DNA from: CAVRZJ01 sp964594125
GTDB taxonomy: Bacteria; Acidobacteriota; Thermoanaerobaculia; Thermoanaerobaculales; Thermoanaerobaculaceae
NCBI GenBank assembly: GCA_964594125.1
Contig: CAZQLL010000015.1
Span: 1-64,000, forward strand
Direction of reading: 5' to 3'
Length of the DNA stretch: 64,000 nt
Shown here: in pieces, positions 56,084 to 64,000 of the stretch
Position numbering within the stretch: position 1 is the stretch's first letter
How the letters are laid out: each line of letters opens with the position of its first letter
Made by a program: the position numbers and the translations under genes
Notes under the pieces: model-generated
Told to the model about the DNA's origin: nothing
Seen by the model: the letters and a program-made list of their open reading frames with translations, nothing else
The model's database searches: none

Positions 56084-57949
56084 GTGGCGAGCGAGCTGAA
56101 GCAGTTGGGCCGGTACCAGATCGAGCGCGTCCTCGGGAAGGGCGCGATGGGCGTCGTGTACCTCGCGCGCGACCCGGTGATCGGCCGCTTCGTCGCTCTC
56201 AAGACGCTCAACGTCCCGGCCGAGGCCGAGGAGGCCGAGGAGTTCCGCCAGCGTTTCCTGCGCGAGGCGCAGGCGGCCGGGATCCTCAATCACCCCGGGA
56301 TCGTCACGGTGTTCGACGCCGGCGTCGACGAGGCGAGCGGGCTGTCGTTCATCGCGATGGAGTACGTCGAGGGGAAGAGCCTGAAGGAGCTGCTCAAGGC
56401 GGGCCACATCTTCACCTTCTCGGAGGTGGCGCGGATCGGTGCGGCACTCGCCTCGGGGCTCGACTACGCACACGCCCGCGGCGTCATCCACCGCGACATC
56501 AAGCCGGCCAACATCCTCATCACCAACCAGGGTGCGATCAAGATCACCGACTTCGGCGTCGCCCGCCTCGAGTCCTCGAACCTCACCGCCGAGGGGCAGT
56601 TCATCGGCACGCCCAACTACATGTCGCCGGAACAGGTGGCGGGCACGCCGGTCGACGGGCGCTCCGATCTCTTCTCGCTCGGCGTGGTGGTGTTCGAGCT
56701 GCTCACCGGCACCCGGCCGTTCGGCGGCAACTCGCTGACCGAGGTCAGCTACAAGATCGTCCACGAGGCGCCGCCGATCCCGTCGCACCTGCGCCCGTCG
56801 CTGCCGCCGCCGTTCAACCCGATCCTGCTGAAGCTGCTCGAGAAGGACCCGGCGCGCCGCTACCAGAAGGGCGCCGATGTGGCGCGCGCGCTGGACGCCC
56901 TTCGCCGCGTGCTGGCCGGCGGCGGCGAGGCCGCCGCCGGCACGGTCGCCGGCGGCGCCGCCGCGACGCAGCGCAGCTCCTCGGCCGCGCACACGGCGAC
57001 GCGCGCGACGGCCGTCGAGCCGCCGCCGCCCGAGCCGCCGCCGGCGCCGCCGTCGATCTGGCGGCAGCAGGTCGAGACGCGCTGGGTGGCGATCATCATC
57101 GCCGCCGCGGCGCTGCTCGCGGGCGGCGTGATCGCGGTGCTGGCGGCGATGATCGACGGCGGCGCCGGCGCGGTGCCGCCCGGCGAGCCGGCCCGCCGGC
57201 ACCGCGTCGTGGCGGCGATGTTCGCCGCCGAGGACGCGCTCGCCGCAGGCACCCCGGAGGAGGCGGAGCGCGCGCTCGCCGACGTGTGGGACCAGGCGCC
57301 GCACGCCACCCGCGCCCGGGAGCTGCTCGCGCGCGCCCGCGCCGCGCGGCAGGACAGGCAGTCGCAGGCGCTGCGCGCGGAGCAGGCGCGCCGGCTGCGC
57401 GAGGAAGGCCAGGGCCTGTTGCGCGACGGCCGCGTGCGGGAAGCCGAGACGCGCTTCGCGGAGGCGGCATCGCTCGACCCCACCGATCCCCTGGCGCGCG
57501 AGTACCTCGAGCTCGCGCGCGAGCGCGGCCGCGCGGGCGGCGGGAGGGGCGCTGCAGCGCCCGCGGCCGCGCCCCGGACCGAGCCGACGCCGACCCCCGC
57601 GCCCGGCCCGGCGCGCCTCGAGCTGTACTTCAACTGCCCCCTCTCCGAAGGCTCGCTCGAGCTCGAGGTGGACGGCACGCGGCTCGCCGAGAAGCCGTTC
57701 AACTTCACCACGCGGACCGTCCTCGGGTTGAAGAGGAAGGGGGCCGGGGTCATCCAGGACGCCTTCGTGCTCGAGTCCGGTCCCCACCGCATCACCATCC
57801 GGCTGCGCGACGGCGCCGGCCGGCTGCGCGGCGAGGAGACGCTGCCGGCCGCGGTCATCGCGGGGTCGCGCTGGATCCTGAAGATCGAAATGGCCGGGGA
57901 GCAGGACGTTCCCCGGTTCACGCTGACGCCAGGGAAAGGGAGAGGATAG
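56084..57949 (+). CDS. Membrane-anchored Ser/Thr protein kinase
   Basis: 621 residues. Hanks-type kinase domain (about residues 10-275): glycine loop LGKGAMGVVY, K40 in VALK, HRDIKPAN with D138, DFG with D156 and MSPEQ. A basic and Ala/Pro linker precedes one transmembrane helix (about residues 335-358). The extracytoplasmic part has a TPR-like helical stretch (about 370-490) and a C-terminal beta-rich domain (about 515-620) with an LYFNCPLSEGSLELEVDG opening. GTG start with TAGGAGCG ahead. A cyclophilin follows after three bases. Confidence 0.93.
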   Translation: MASELKQLGRYQIERVLGKGAMGVVYLARDPVIGRFVALKTLNVPAEAEEAEEFRQRFLREAQAAGILNHPGIVTVFDAGVDEASGLSFIAMEYVEGKSLKELLKAGHIFTFSEVARIGAALASGLDYAHARGVIHRDIKPANILITNQGAIKITDFGVARLESSNLTAEGQFIGTPNYMSPEQVAGTPVDGRSDLFSLGVVVFELLTGTRPFGGNSLTEVSYKIVHEAPPIPSHLRPSLPPPFNPILLKLLEKDPARRYQKGADVARALDALRRVLAGGGEAAAGTVAGGAAATQRSSSAAHTATRATAVEPPPPEPPPAPPSIWRQQVETRWVAIIIAAAALLAGGVIAVLAAMIDGGAGAVPPGEPARRHRVVAAMFAAEDALAAGTPEEAERALADVWDQAPHATRARELLARARAARQDRQSQALRAEQARRLREEGQGLLRDGRVREAETRFAEAASLDPTDPLAREYLELARERGRAGGGRGAAAPAAAPRTEPTPTPAPGPARLELYFNCPLSEGSLELEVDGTRLAEKPFNFTTRTVLGLKRKGAGVIQDAFVLESGPHRITIRLRDGAGRLRGEETLPAAVIAGSRWILKIEMAGEQDVPRFTLTPGKGRG

Positions 57950-57952
57950 GAC

Positions 57953-58525
57953 ATGGGCAAGAGAGTACTGAGCATCCTGCTGTGCGCGCTCCCCGCGGTC
58001 GCGCTCGCCGCCGGCGAGGGCAAGCCGAAGGTGCGGCTGGAGACCAACAAGGGAGTGATCGTGGTCGAGCTGGATCCCGCCAAGGCGCCCAAGACCGTCG
58101 CCAACTTCCTCCGTTACACACGGGAGAAGTACTACGACGGCCTGATCTTCCATCGGGTGATCAAGGGGTTCATGATCCAGGGCGGCGGCGTCACCATCGA
58201 CTACCGCGAGAAACCCCGGCACGAGGCGATCGTCAACGAGGCGGGCAACGGGTTGAAGAACCTGCGCGGGACGATCGCCATGGCGAGGACCGGCGAGGTG
58301 AACTCGGCGACCAGCCAGTTCTTCATCAACCACAAGGACAACGCCTTCCTCGACCACCGCGACGACTCGGCGCAGGGGTTCGGCTACTGTGTGTTCGGCA
58401 GGGTCGTCGAGGGCATGGACGTGGTCGACTCGATCGCCAACATCGCCACCGGCAGCGGCGGCCCGTTCGCGCAGGACGTGCCGAAGGAGCCGGTGATGAT
58501 CATGAAAGCCACCGTAGTCGAGTAG
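57953..58525 (+). CDS. Secreted cyclophilin-type peptidylprolyl isomerase
   Basis: Catalyses cis-trans isomerisation of X-Pro bonds in the periplasm. Signal peptide (about 1-19), then the PpiB/PpiA-like core: FHRVIKGFMIQGG (catalytic Arg), GTIAMART, NSATSQFFIN and FGRVVEGMDVVD. The short loops are those of bacterial forms. 190 residues. It is in the same operon as the kinase. Confidence 0.95.
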   Translation: MGKRVLSILLCALPAVALAAGEGKPKVRLETNKGVIVVELDPAKAPKTVANFLRYTREKYYDGLIFHRVIKGFMIQGGGVTIDYREKPRHEAIVNEAGNGLKNLRGTIAMARTGEVNSATSQFFINHKDNAFLDHRDDSAQGFGYCVFGRVVEGMDVVDSIANIATGSGGPFAQDVPKEPVMIMKATVVE

Positions 58526-58579
58526 CAGCGGCCGTCGGCCGAGGACCTCAGGCGCTCTCCGGTCCCTGCCGCCTCCCGC

Positions 58580-59764
58580 CTAGCGCCCGCCGTCTTCCTT
58601 TCTCGGCCAGTTGGCGCGCACATCGAGGGTGCGTCCGGCGGCGGCCCAGGCGAGCTGGACGGGAGCGGCGCCGGGGCACAGGCGGCCGAGCAGCGCCGGC
58701 AGGTGGCGTTGCAGCGCGCTCTCCACCTCGCCGCGCCCCGGCGCATCGCGGCAGCGCAGCCGCCAGGCGAGCGCCCAGCAGCCCGGGTCCGCGGTGGACC
58801 GGATCAGGCGCAGGCGGTCGCCGTCCCAGTGCGCCGCGAGCGCCTCGGCCTCGCCGGCAGAGGCCCGGCGGCCCAGCCAGAAGCGGAGCCCCCAGGCGCC
58901 GAGCGTGTCCGCGAGGACCTCCCGCCACCCCGGAGGGAGCGGCGGCAGCTCGCCGTCGCCGATGGCCGGTCCCGTCTCGCCGAGGCGGGGGTAGAGCAGT
59001 GCCGCGGTCGCCGTGGGCGGCCGGGCGAGCAGCGCGTCGACTGCGTTCCAGCCGCCGCTGCGGTAACGCTCGACCACCGCCGCGAACCCGGCGGTGTACG
59101 GGAAAAGCAGCTCCTGCACGAAGTAGTCGGGTAGCCCGGGCGGGGAGGGGAAAGCCCCGGCCTGCGCGGCGAGCGCCTCGACGGCCCCGCTGAGCAGGGT
59201 GTCGGCGCCCTGCAGCGGCGCGTCGAGCAGCGTCATCGCGAGCATGGCGTCGCCCTCGGCGATGGCCGCCGCTGCCCGCTGCCGGTCGCCGTTCGAGCGC
59301 ATCGCCAGCAGCCGGCTGGGCAGCCGGAAGCGTTTCTCCTGCGCGGCGTGTGCCAGCTCGTGCGCCCACACCATCCGCTGCGACGGCACCAGCGCCGGGC
59401 TGCCCGCGATGAGCACCATCTCGTCGGCGCCGGGCTCGTAGAAGCCGAGCACCTGCGAGCCGTAGAAGTCGAGGAGCCGGCGGTACAGCGCGGCAGGCTC
59501 GCCGTCGGCCATGCCGGTGCGCACCAGCGCCTCGAGGAACACCTCCGGCGGCAACGGTAGGTCGCGGCGCAGCTTGCCGTCGAGCTCCTCCGCGAGGCGG
59601 GCGGCCGGGACCACCCGGCACGGGGGCGAGAACGGCGCCGGGACGGCACGCAGCGCCGCGATCGCGCCGGCGACGGCGCCCAGCTCGGCGGGGCAAGGGT
59701 CCGCGGCGATCGCTGCGGCCGCGGCGAGGAACGCGGCCGCAGCGATGTTATACTCTCGCCCCAT
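58580..59764 (-). CDS. Putative exported HExxH metalloprotease-like protein
   Basis: Signal peptide at the N terminus (about residues 1-21). H135-E-L-A-H139 in VWAHELAHAAQEKRF is the zinc motif. E170 in AIAEGDA sits where related proteins keep a third ligand (HELxHAxQxxxF...EGDA). The C-terminal 150 residues are a probable beta or helical domain with paired cysteines. 394 residues. The ATG at 59762-59764 overlaps the start of the divergent kinase-like gene by two bases and has no ribosome site, so the start is uncertain. It could be a maturation protease or a pseudo-protease. Confidence 0.75.
   Translation of the reverse strand: MGREYNIAAAAFLAAAAAIAADPCPAELGAVAGAIAALRAVPAPFSPPCRVVPAARLAEELDGKLRRDLPLPPEVFLEALVRTGMADGEPAALYRRLLDFYGSQVLGFYEPGADEMVLIAGSPALVPSQRMVWAHELAHAAQEKRFRLPSRLLAMRSNGDRQRAAAAIAEGDAMLAMTLLDAPLQGADTLLSGAVEALAAQAGAFPSPPGLPDYFVQELLFPYTAGFAAVVERYRSGGWNAVDALLARPPTATAALLYPRLGETGPAIGDGELPPLPPGWREVLADTLGAWGLRFWLGRRASAGEAEALAAHWDGDRLRLIRSTADPGCWALAWRLRCRDAPGRGEVESALQRHLPALLGRLCPGAAPVQLAWAAAGRTLDVRANWPRKEDGGR
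59749..59754 (+). promoter_or_regulatory. -10 element giving a near-leaderless transcript
   Basis: TATACT at 59749-59754. The start of transcription would fall at about 59761-59762, one or two bases before the ATG at 59763. No ribosome site is present. Confidence 0.45.
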
Positions 59765-60209
59765 GGTCAGGGTCGCGCAGCTCGAGCTGCAGTCTCGCTA
59801 CGACACCATCGAGCTGGCGGAGCGCATGCTCAATGAGGTGTGCCGGGAGTGCAAGGTCTGCGAGGACGCGGTGTACTGGTCCGGCATGGCATTGCGCGAG
59901 GCGCTCGCGAACGCGATCAAGCATGGCAACAAGCTTAACCCGGACAAGCGGGTTTTCGTTCGCATCGAGGTGAATGGCGACGCCACGCTTCGGATCGCCG
60001 TCGAGGACCAGGGCGAGGGGTTCGACCCGCAGCAGATCGCCAACCCGCTCGACCCCACGAACCTCCTGCGCGAGAGCGGCCGCGGCGTCTTCTACATGCG
60101 TAACTTCATGGACGAGGTGACGTTCAGCACCACGGCCGGCGGTGGTACGAGGATCGAGTTGACCAAGCGGTTGTCCAAGGGAGGACGCGATGAAGAGCCA
60201 GATTCGTGA
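59763..60209 (+). CDS. RsbW/SpoIIAB-like anti-sigma serine kinase (GHKL ATPase)
   Basis: Small HATPase_c protein that phosphorylates a STAS antagonist and binds a sigma factor. N box EALANAIKHGNK, G1 box DQGEGFDP and G2 box GRGVFYMRNFMDEV are present. 148 residues, the RsbW length. ATG at 59763, likely leaderless. It overlaps the STAS gene by 20 bases. No sigma factor is adjacent, so the target is unknown. Confidence 0.9.
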   Translation: MVRVAQLELQSRYDTIELAERMLNEVCRECKVCEDAVYWSGMALREALANAIKHGNKLNPDKRVFVRIEVNGDATLRIAVEDQGEGFDPQQIANPLDPTNLLRESGRGVFYMRNFMDEVTFSTTAGGGTRIELTKRLSKGGRDEEPDS

Positions 60210-60531
60210 CGTTGGCAACGTCAGGGTGATGGACCTCGAGGGCAAGATCACGATCGGGTCGGGGGATGTCCAGCTCCGGCAGCTCGTCGAGGATTCGCTG
60301 AACGCCGGCAAGAGCAACATCCTCTTGAACCTCAAGGGGATCTCCCACATCGACTCGTCCGGCATCGGCGAGATGGTCGGCTGCTTCACGACCGTGACGC
60401 GGCGCGGCGGCGCGATGAAGCTGGCGAGCCTGCCGTCGAAGATCAACGACATCCTGCAGGTGACGCAGCTCATCACCGTCTTCGACGTCTTCGACAACGA
60501 GGCGGAGGCTCTCGCCACCTTCCCGCGCTGA
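60190..60531 (+). CDS. STAS-domain anti-anti-sigma factor (RsbV/SpoIIAA-like)
   Basis: 113 residues. VRVMDLEGKITIG strand, then the HIDSSGIG loop with S56/S57, the expected phosphorylation site for the partner kinase, and a terminal helix. It overlaps the kinase gene (60190 against 60209), so the pair is coupled and stoichiometric. No RsbU-type phosphatase is in the window. Confidence 0.92.
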   Translation: MKSQIRDVGNVRVMDLEGKITIGSGDVQLRQLVEDSLNAGKSNILLNLKGISHIDSSGIGEMVGCFTTVTRRGGAMKLASLPSKINDILQVTQLITVFDVFDNEAEALATFPR

Positions 60532-60728
60532 GGCCGAGCGCGTCCGGCAGCAAGCCGTCGCGGCGGCGCCGGGGGTTCCGGCGCCGGCGCGCATCTCCGC
60601 CCCGCTCGCGGGGCGGACGTGCTTTCGAGCGGCGGCGCCCGCATGGCCCGGGGCGCGGCCGGCCGGCTGGGCGCCCGGCGGGCGTTGCGGGAGCGAGCCC
60701 CGGCCCGTATCATGAATGCGGAGGACCG
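60532..60728. other. Gap with GC-rich inverted repeats
   Basis: No gene seen. Bases contain short inverted repeats such as GGCGCCGGGGGTTCCGGCGCC around 60564-60584. The CheY-like gene follows with GGAGGACCG ahead. Confidence 0.4.
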
Positions 60729-61109
60729 ATGCCGCTACGCACGGTGTTGATTGCCGACGACAGCCGGATCTTCCGCGCGCTGATGGCGGAGGTGCTGCGC
60801 GAGCAGAATCTGGAGGTCACCGAGGCGGCGAACGGCCGCGAAGCGCTCGACCGTGCGCTCGACAGCCGTCCCGAGCTGCTCATCCTCGATGCCCTGATGC
60901 CGCTGCTCTCCGGGTTCGACGTGCTCACCCGGCTGCGCGAGAAGGCGCCCGAGTACAAGCCGGTCGTCTTCATCGTGACCGCGGTGTACAAGAGCCGGCG
61001 GTGGGAGAGCGAGGCGCGCCAGCAGTACCAGGTGCAGGAGTATCTCGAGAAGCCGCTGCAGCCGGAGGACCTGCTCACCGCCGTCCGCCGCCACTTCCCC
61101 TCGAGGTGA
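60729..61109 (+). CDS. CheY-like response regulator receiver
   Basis: 126 residues, a stand-alone receiver. Acidic pocket D10/D11, phospho-acceptor D54 (LILDALMP), T84 and K108 (YLEKPL). No output domain. It should transduce signals by binding a partner. Possible links to the partner-switching pair before it are inference; no histidine kinase is adjacent. Confidence 0.93.
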   Translation: MPLRTVLIADDSRIFRALMAEVLREQNLEVTEAANGREALDRALDSRPELLILDALMPLLSGFDVLTRLREKAPEYKPVVFIVTAVYKSRRWESEARQQYQVQEYLEKPLQPEDLLTAVRRHFPSR

Positions 61110-61143
61110 CGGTGCGCACACCGCTGGCGTCCGCACCGCCAGC

Positions 61144-62400
61144 CTACGCCTCGTCCTCCTTCTGCATCCGCTTCAGCGCCGCCTCCATAGTCGAGATCAC
61201 GTGCTCGACGTCCTTCACACCGTGCGCGTGCGACAGGAACGCCAACCCCGAGGCGCGCGTCGGCAACAGCACGCCGCCGTCGCGCGTGTAGCGCAGGAGG
61301 CGCGCCCACGTCTCCTGGTCGACGCGGGCGAAGGAGTTGCCGTCGACGACCGGCTGGCGTGCGAACGCGAGCGAGAACATCGACCCGATGCGGGCGCAGC
61401 GGAGGTGGCGGCCGAAGCGCTCGGCGAGCGCGTCGACGCCGGCCTGGAGCTGGGCGCCGCGCTCCTCGAGGCGCTGGTGCACCGCGTCGTTGCGCAACAC
61501 CGACAGCGTCGCGGTGGCCGCCAGCACGGCGATCGGCGACGGCGGCGGTACCAGCTCGTCGCCCGGCGCCGCCGCGAGGTCGCGCCGCCAGGCGAGCGCG
61601 GCGAGCTGTGCGACCCCGCCCCCGAGCACGCCGCCGAACACCGCGACGTCGGGAGTGATGCCGAACACCTCGGCGGCGCCGCCGCGGGCGAGGCGGAAGC
61701 CGGTGAGCGTCTCGTCGAGCACCAGACGGGCGCCGGAGGCGCGCGTGCGCTCCTGCACGCAGGCGAGAAACTCGGGAGCGGGCGCCATGGCGCCGAACTG
61801 CGAGGCCAGCGGGTCGAGGACGACCGCCGCGGTGTCGACGCCGACCTCCGCCATGAGCGCCTCGAACGCCTCGACGTTGCCCCACGGCGCCACCCGCACC
61901 AGGCGGGCGACCTCGACCGGGATCCCCGAGAGCAGCGCCTGGCTGATCCCGACGGGCCCGGCGGCGCCGACGTGGAACGCCTCGACCGCGCCGCGGCGGT
62001 TGCCGTCGAAGATGACGATCCGCTGCCGGCCGGTGTCGCGCCGGCACCAGCGCAGCGCCAGCTCCCACGCGATGCTCTCGGACGGTCCGAGGACCCACGG
62101 GGACAGCGACGGGAGCAGCTCCTGCAGGAGCTCGACGAGCTCGAGCTCGGCGGTGGCGTGGAAGCCGCTGGTCAGGCCGGTGGTCGAGGCGCGGCGGACG
62201 GCGTCGAGGACGTACTGGTTGCCGTAGCCCAGCAGGTTGGAACCGCCGCCGCCGAGCAGGTCGATGTAAGCCACGTTGTCGGCGTCGTAGACCCGGCACC
62301 CCTGGGCCTTGGCGAGCAGGAGCGTGTCCTCGCCCCGCCGGGCCGCCAGCGGCGCCAGCTTCCTCGCCTGTGCCAAGAGCTCCTCACCGCGTTGCCCCAT
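61144..62400 (-). CDS. Class III aminotransferase-like pseudoenzyme (HemL-like, PLP lysine missing)
   Basis: Fold type I, similar in layout to glutamate-1-semialdehyde aminomutase: NLLGYGNQYVLDAV, GPSESIAWELALR, LDETLTGFRLARGG (conserved D229) and PDVAVFGGVLGGG. In the last block HemL has a Lys that forms the PLP aldimine (LGKIIGGG); here it is G257, codon GGC. The YHG cofactor-stacking motif is also altered (N134-R-R-G137). So classical PLP catalysis is unlikely. 418 residues, otherwise full length and without stops. It converges with the receiver gene, 34 bases apart. Confidence 0.8.
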   Translation of the reverse strand: MGQRGEELLAQARKLAPLAARRGEDTLLLAKAQGCRVYDADNVAYIDLLGGGGSNLLGYGNQYVLDAVRRASTTGLTSGFHATAELELVELLQELLPSLSPWVLGPSESIAWELALRWCRRDTGRQRIVIFDGNRRGAVEAFHVGAAGPVGISQALLSGIPVEVARLVRVAPWGNVEAFEALMAEVGVDTAAVVLDPLASQFGAMAPAPEFLACVQERTRASGARLVLDETLTGFRLARGGAAEVFGITPDVAVFGGVLGGGVAQLAALAWRRDLAAAPGDELVPPPSPIAVLAATATLSVLRNDAVHQRLEERGAQLQAGVDALAERFGRHLRCARIGSMFSLAFARQPVVDGNSFARVDQETWARLLRYTRDGGVLLPTRASGLAFLSHAHGVKDVEHVISTMEAALKRMQKEDEA

Positions 62401-62455
62401 CGTGCCTCCGAGCTACCTCCGAGTCTGAGAGTGTACTTCGCCTCCCGCCCCGGTC

Positions 62456-62656
62456 TCAACCCTCATCCAGGTCGGACTCCTCGGCCTCGCCGTGGAAGAA
62501 ATAGTGGGCGCACCGCCGCGCGCAGAAGAAGCGCCCGTACTCGAAGTGCGCGCACTTCGTGCAGACCGTCTGGCCGCAGATCGGGCAGGGCCGGAGCGCC
62601 CACGACGGCCCGTCGCGGCCGCACTTGCAGCATGTCGCCCCCCGCGGTTCCGGCAT
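62456..62656 (-). CDS. Small Cys-rich zinc-ribbon protein
   Basis: 66 residues. Cysteines at C9/C10-x-C12, C24-x2-C27, C32-x2-C35, C45 and C49 suggest two zinc-ribbon or RING-like sites. The RPCPICGQTVC core is typical of double zinc-ribbon proteins. An acidic tail (EAEESDLDE) follows. It is 55 bases upstream of the aminotransferase-like gene on the same strand. No function is assigned. Confidence 0.7.
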   Translation of the reverse strand: MPEPRGATCCKCGRDGPSWALRPCPICGQTVCTKCAHFEYGRFFCARRCAHYFFHGEAEESDLDEG

Positions 62657-62727
62657 GACCCGAGTATCGCTTCGCCGCCCGCGCCGCGCAAGTGCGCCGC
62701 AGCGAGGGCGCGGGCGTGCAGCGCGGG

Positions 62728-62733
62728 TATAAT
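62728..62733 (+). promoter_or_regulatory. -10 element of tRNA-Met
   Basis: Perfect TATAAT, 15 bases before the mature tRNA start. No clear -35. Confidence 0.55.
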
Positions 62734-62748
62734 GCGCGGGTCGGGCGT

Positions 62749-62823
62749 GCCGGCGTAGCTCAGCGGTAGAGCAGGGGTCTCATAAGCCCCGTGTCAGTGG
62801 TTCGATTCCACTCGTCGGCACCA
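62749..62823 (+). tRNA. tRNA-Met (anticodon CAT)
   Basis: Acceptor GCCGGCG pairs with CGTCGGC, with discriminator A and CCA encoded. The anticodon stem GGGGT/GCCCC holds loop CTCATAA (anticodon CAT). G1-C72 argues against an initiator, so it is elongator Met or Ile2; the second needs TilS, whose gene follows. Confidence 0.9.
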
Positions 62824-62865
62824 CTTCCGCTCTCGTCGTGCGTGCGGCCCGGGGGCGGGGAGGAC

Positions 62866-62897
62866 GTGGTTCGTGGTGCGTGGTTGGCGGATCGAGC
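62866..62897. repeat. Heptameric GTGGNTC repeat cluster (family E)
   Basis: GTGGTTC-GTGGTGC-GTGGTTG-GCGGATC-GAGCC, 42 bases after a tRNA 3' end. See 4981-5015 and 44193-44223. Confidence 0.6.
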
Positions 62898-62925
62898 CGG
62901 CGGCCGGTCCCGTTCCCGGGACGGC

Positions 62926-64000
62926 ATGATCCTCCCCGAGGAGTTCGCCCGCCGCTTCGCGGGGGCGTTCCCCGAGCTCCTCGGCCGCCCGGTCCTGGTC
63001 GCGCTTTCGGGGGGCTCCGACTCGACGGCGCTGCTGCGCCTGCTCGTCGAGTCCTTGCCGCAGCTCGGCTGCAGGGTGCATGCCGCGCATGTCCACCACC
63101 ACCTCAGGGGTGAGCACGCCGACGCCGACGCGGCGTTCTGCGAGGCGCTGTGCGCCGCGCTCGCGGTGCCGGCGGCGGTGCTCCACCTCGACCCGCAACC
63201 GCCGCGCGGCGCCTCCCCCGAGGCGTGGTGGCGGGGGGAGCGCTACCGCCTGCTCGCGGCCGAGCGCGTGCGCGCCGGGTGCGCCGCCACCGCCACCGCC
63301 CATACGCTCGACGACCAGGCGGAAACCGTGCTGCTGAAGCTCCTGCGCGGCGGCGGCGTGCGCGCCGTCGCCGGGATCAGGCGGCGCCGCGGCGAGGTGG
63401 TGCGGCCGCTGCTGTGGGCGCGCCGCGAGGCGCTGCGCGAGTGGCTGCGCGAGCGCGGGGCGGGCTGGCGCGACGACGCGAGCAACCTCACCGCCGACCG
63501 GCCGCGCGCCCGCCTGCGGCGCGAGGCGATGCCGGTGCTGGCGGCGGCGTACCCGCGCGCCGCCGAGCACCTGGCGGCGTTCGCCGCGATGCTCGCCGAG
63601 GACGAGGCGTGCCTGGCGGAGCTGCTGGCCGGCGCCGCGTGGCCGCAGGTGAGCCGCCCGGTGGAGCGCGCCGCGGTCGCGTCGCTGCCGGCGGCGCTGC
63701 GCCGCCGCTGGGTGCTCGCGCTCGCCGAGCGGTTGCCGCTGGCCGAGCCGCCATCGCCGCTCCAGCTCACCGCGGCGGACGCCGTCCTCCTGGGCGGAAC
63801 TCCCGCGGCAGTCGACCTCGGCCGCCGCTGGGTGCTGCGGCGCCGCGGCGAGCGGCTGCACCTGTCGCCGCCGCCGCTGCCGCCGTTCGCGCCGGTGCCG
63901 GCGGCGGTGCCGTCGACGACGGACCTCGGCGGCGGCCTGATCGCGCGCGTCGGCGGCGGGGCCGCCGGCGGCCGGAGGGCGCTGTCGGCGCGGGTGGCGG
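62926..64000 (+). CDS. tilS: tRNA(Ile)-lysidine synthase, truncated by window end
   Basis: Adds lysine to C34 of tRNA-Ile2(CAU). PP-loop SGGSDS at residues 28-33, HVHHHLRG, HTLDDQAETVLLKLLRGGG, and the ASNLTADRPRARLRREAMPVL block of the central domain are all present. The ATG at 62926 opens the protein (MILPEEFARR). The frame runs to base 64000 without a stop, so the C-terminal end lies outside. It follows a CAT-anticodon tRNA, a potential substrate if that tRNA is Ile2. Confidence 0.93.
   Translation, partial: MILPEEFARRFAGAFPELLGRPVLVALSGGSDSTALLRLLVESLPQLGCRVHAAHVHHHLRGEHADADAAFCEALCAALAVPAAVLHLDPQPPRGASPEAWWRGERYRLLAAERVRAGCAATATAHTLDDQAETVLLKLLRGGGVRAVAGIRRRRGEVVRPLLWARREALREWLRERGAGWRDDASNLTADRPRARLRREAMPVLAAAYPRAAEHLAAFAAMLAEDEACLAELLAGAAWPQVSRPVERAAVASLPAALRRRWVLALAERLPLAEPPSPLQLTAADAVLLGGTPAAVDLGRRWVLRRRGERLHLSPPPLPPFAPVPAAVPSTTDLGGGLIARVGGGAAGGRRALSARVA

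Overview
The window is 64 kb of very GC-rich chromosomal DNA from a free-living bacterium. Nearly every gene is a core or metabolic gene with GC-biased third codon positions. Several features fit a Gram-negative member of Acidobacteriota or a relative, possibly a Thermoanaerobaculia-like lineage: a YcbB-type L,D-transpeptidase, an MglA/MglB GTPase pair, a DUF4388 protein, a split methylmalonyl-CoA mutase, and CCA-encoding tRNAs. The phylum is inference; no rRNA is present.

Layout. Bases 1-2100 are a visibly less GC-rich patch with two secreted-protein genes, one an M23 peptidase. The patch abuts the 3' end of an RNase III gene that has lost its catalytic domain. From 2.4 to 24 kb are housekeeping genes: an epimerase-like SDR, a DUF4388 protein, the methylmalonyl-CoA mutase catalytic subunit, the glycolytic operon gap-pgk-tpiA-secG followed by tRNA-Leu, mtnA, tsaD, lepA-lepB, an amino-acid permease, an M29-like peptidase, truA, tRNA-Glu, and an ABC exporter. 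The intergenic spaces here hold several families of GC-rich repeats. A decayed AAA ATPase lies beside tRNA-Arg, followed by an acyl-CoA dehydrogenase.

The region 26.5-41.9 kb is devoted to the cell surface. It holds two giant paralogous secreted beta-helix proteins whose genes end in an identical 84-bp block, a secreted GH127 beta-L-arabinofuranosidase fused to an aldose 1-epimerase, an L,D-transpeptidase, and a Tat-exported DUF882/M15 peptidase. This is the most distinctive region. It could form a plant-glycan capture and degradation system plus envelope remodelling, but that link is inference.

The region 42-48 kb carries a membrane protein, tadA, two tRNA-Ser genes, the SRP RNA gene, and the tightly coupled dnaX-ybaB-recR-mglB-mglA series. 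From 48 to 64 kb come a crotonase, two GT4 glycosyltransferases, a phosphohexomutase-eno-ftsB-Ser/Thr kinase-cyclophilin chain, and a putative metalloprotease. That protease diverges from an RsbW/STAS partner-switching pair, which is followed by a CheY-like receiver. A class III aminotransferase homologue without the PLP lysine, a zinc-ribbon protein, tRNA-Met and the start of tilS (cut by the window end) complete the window.
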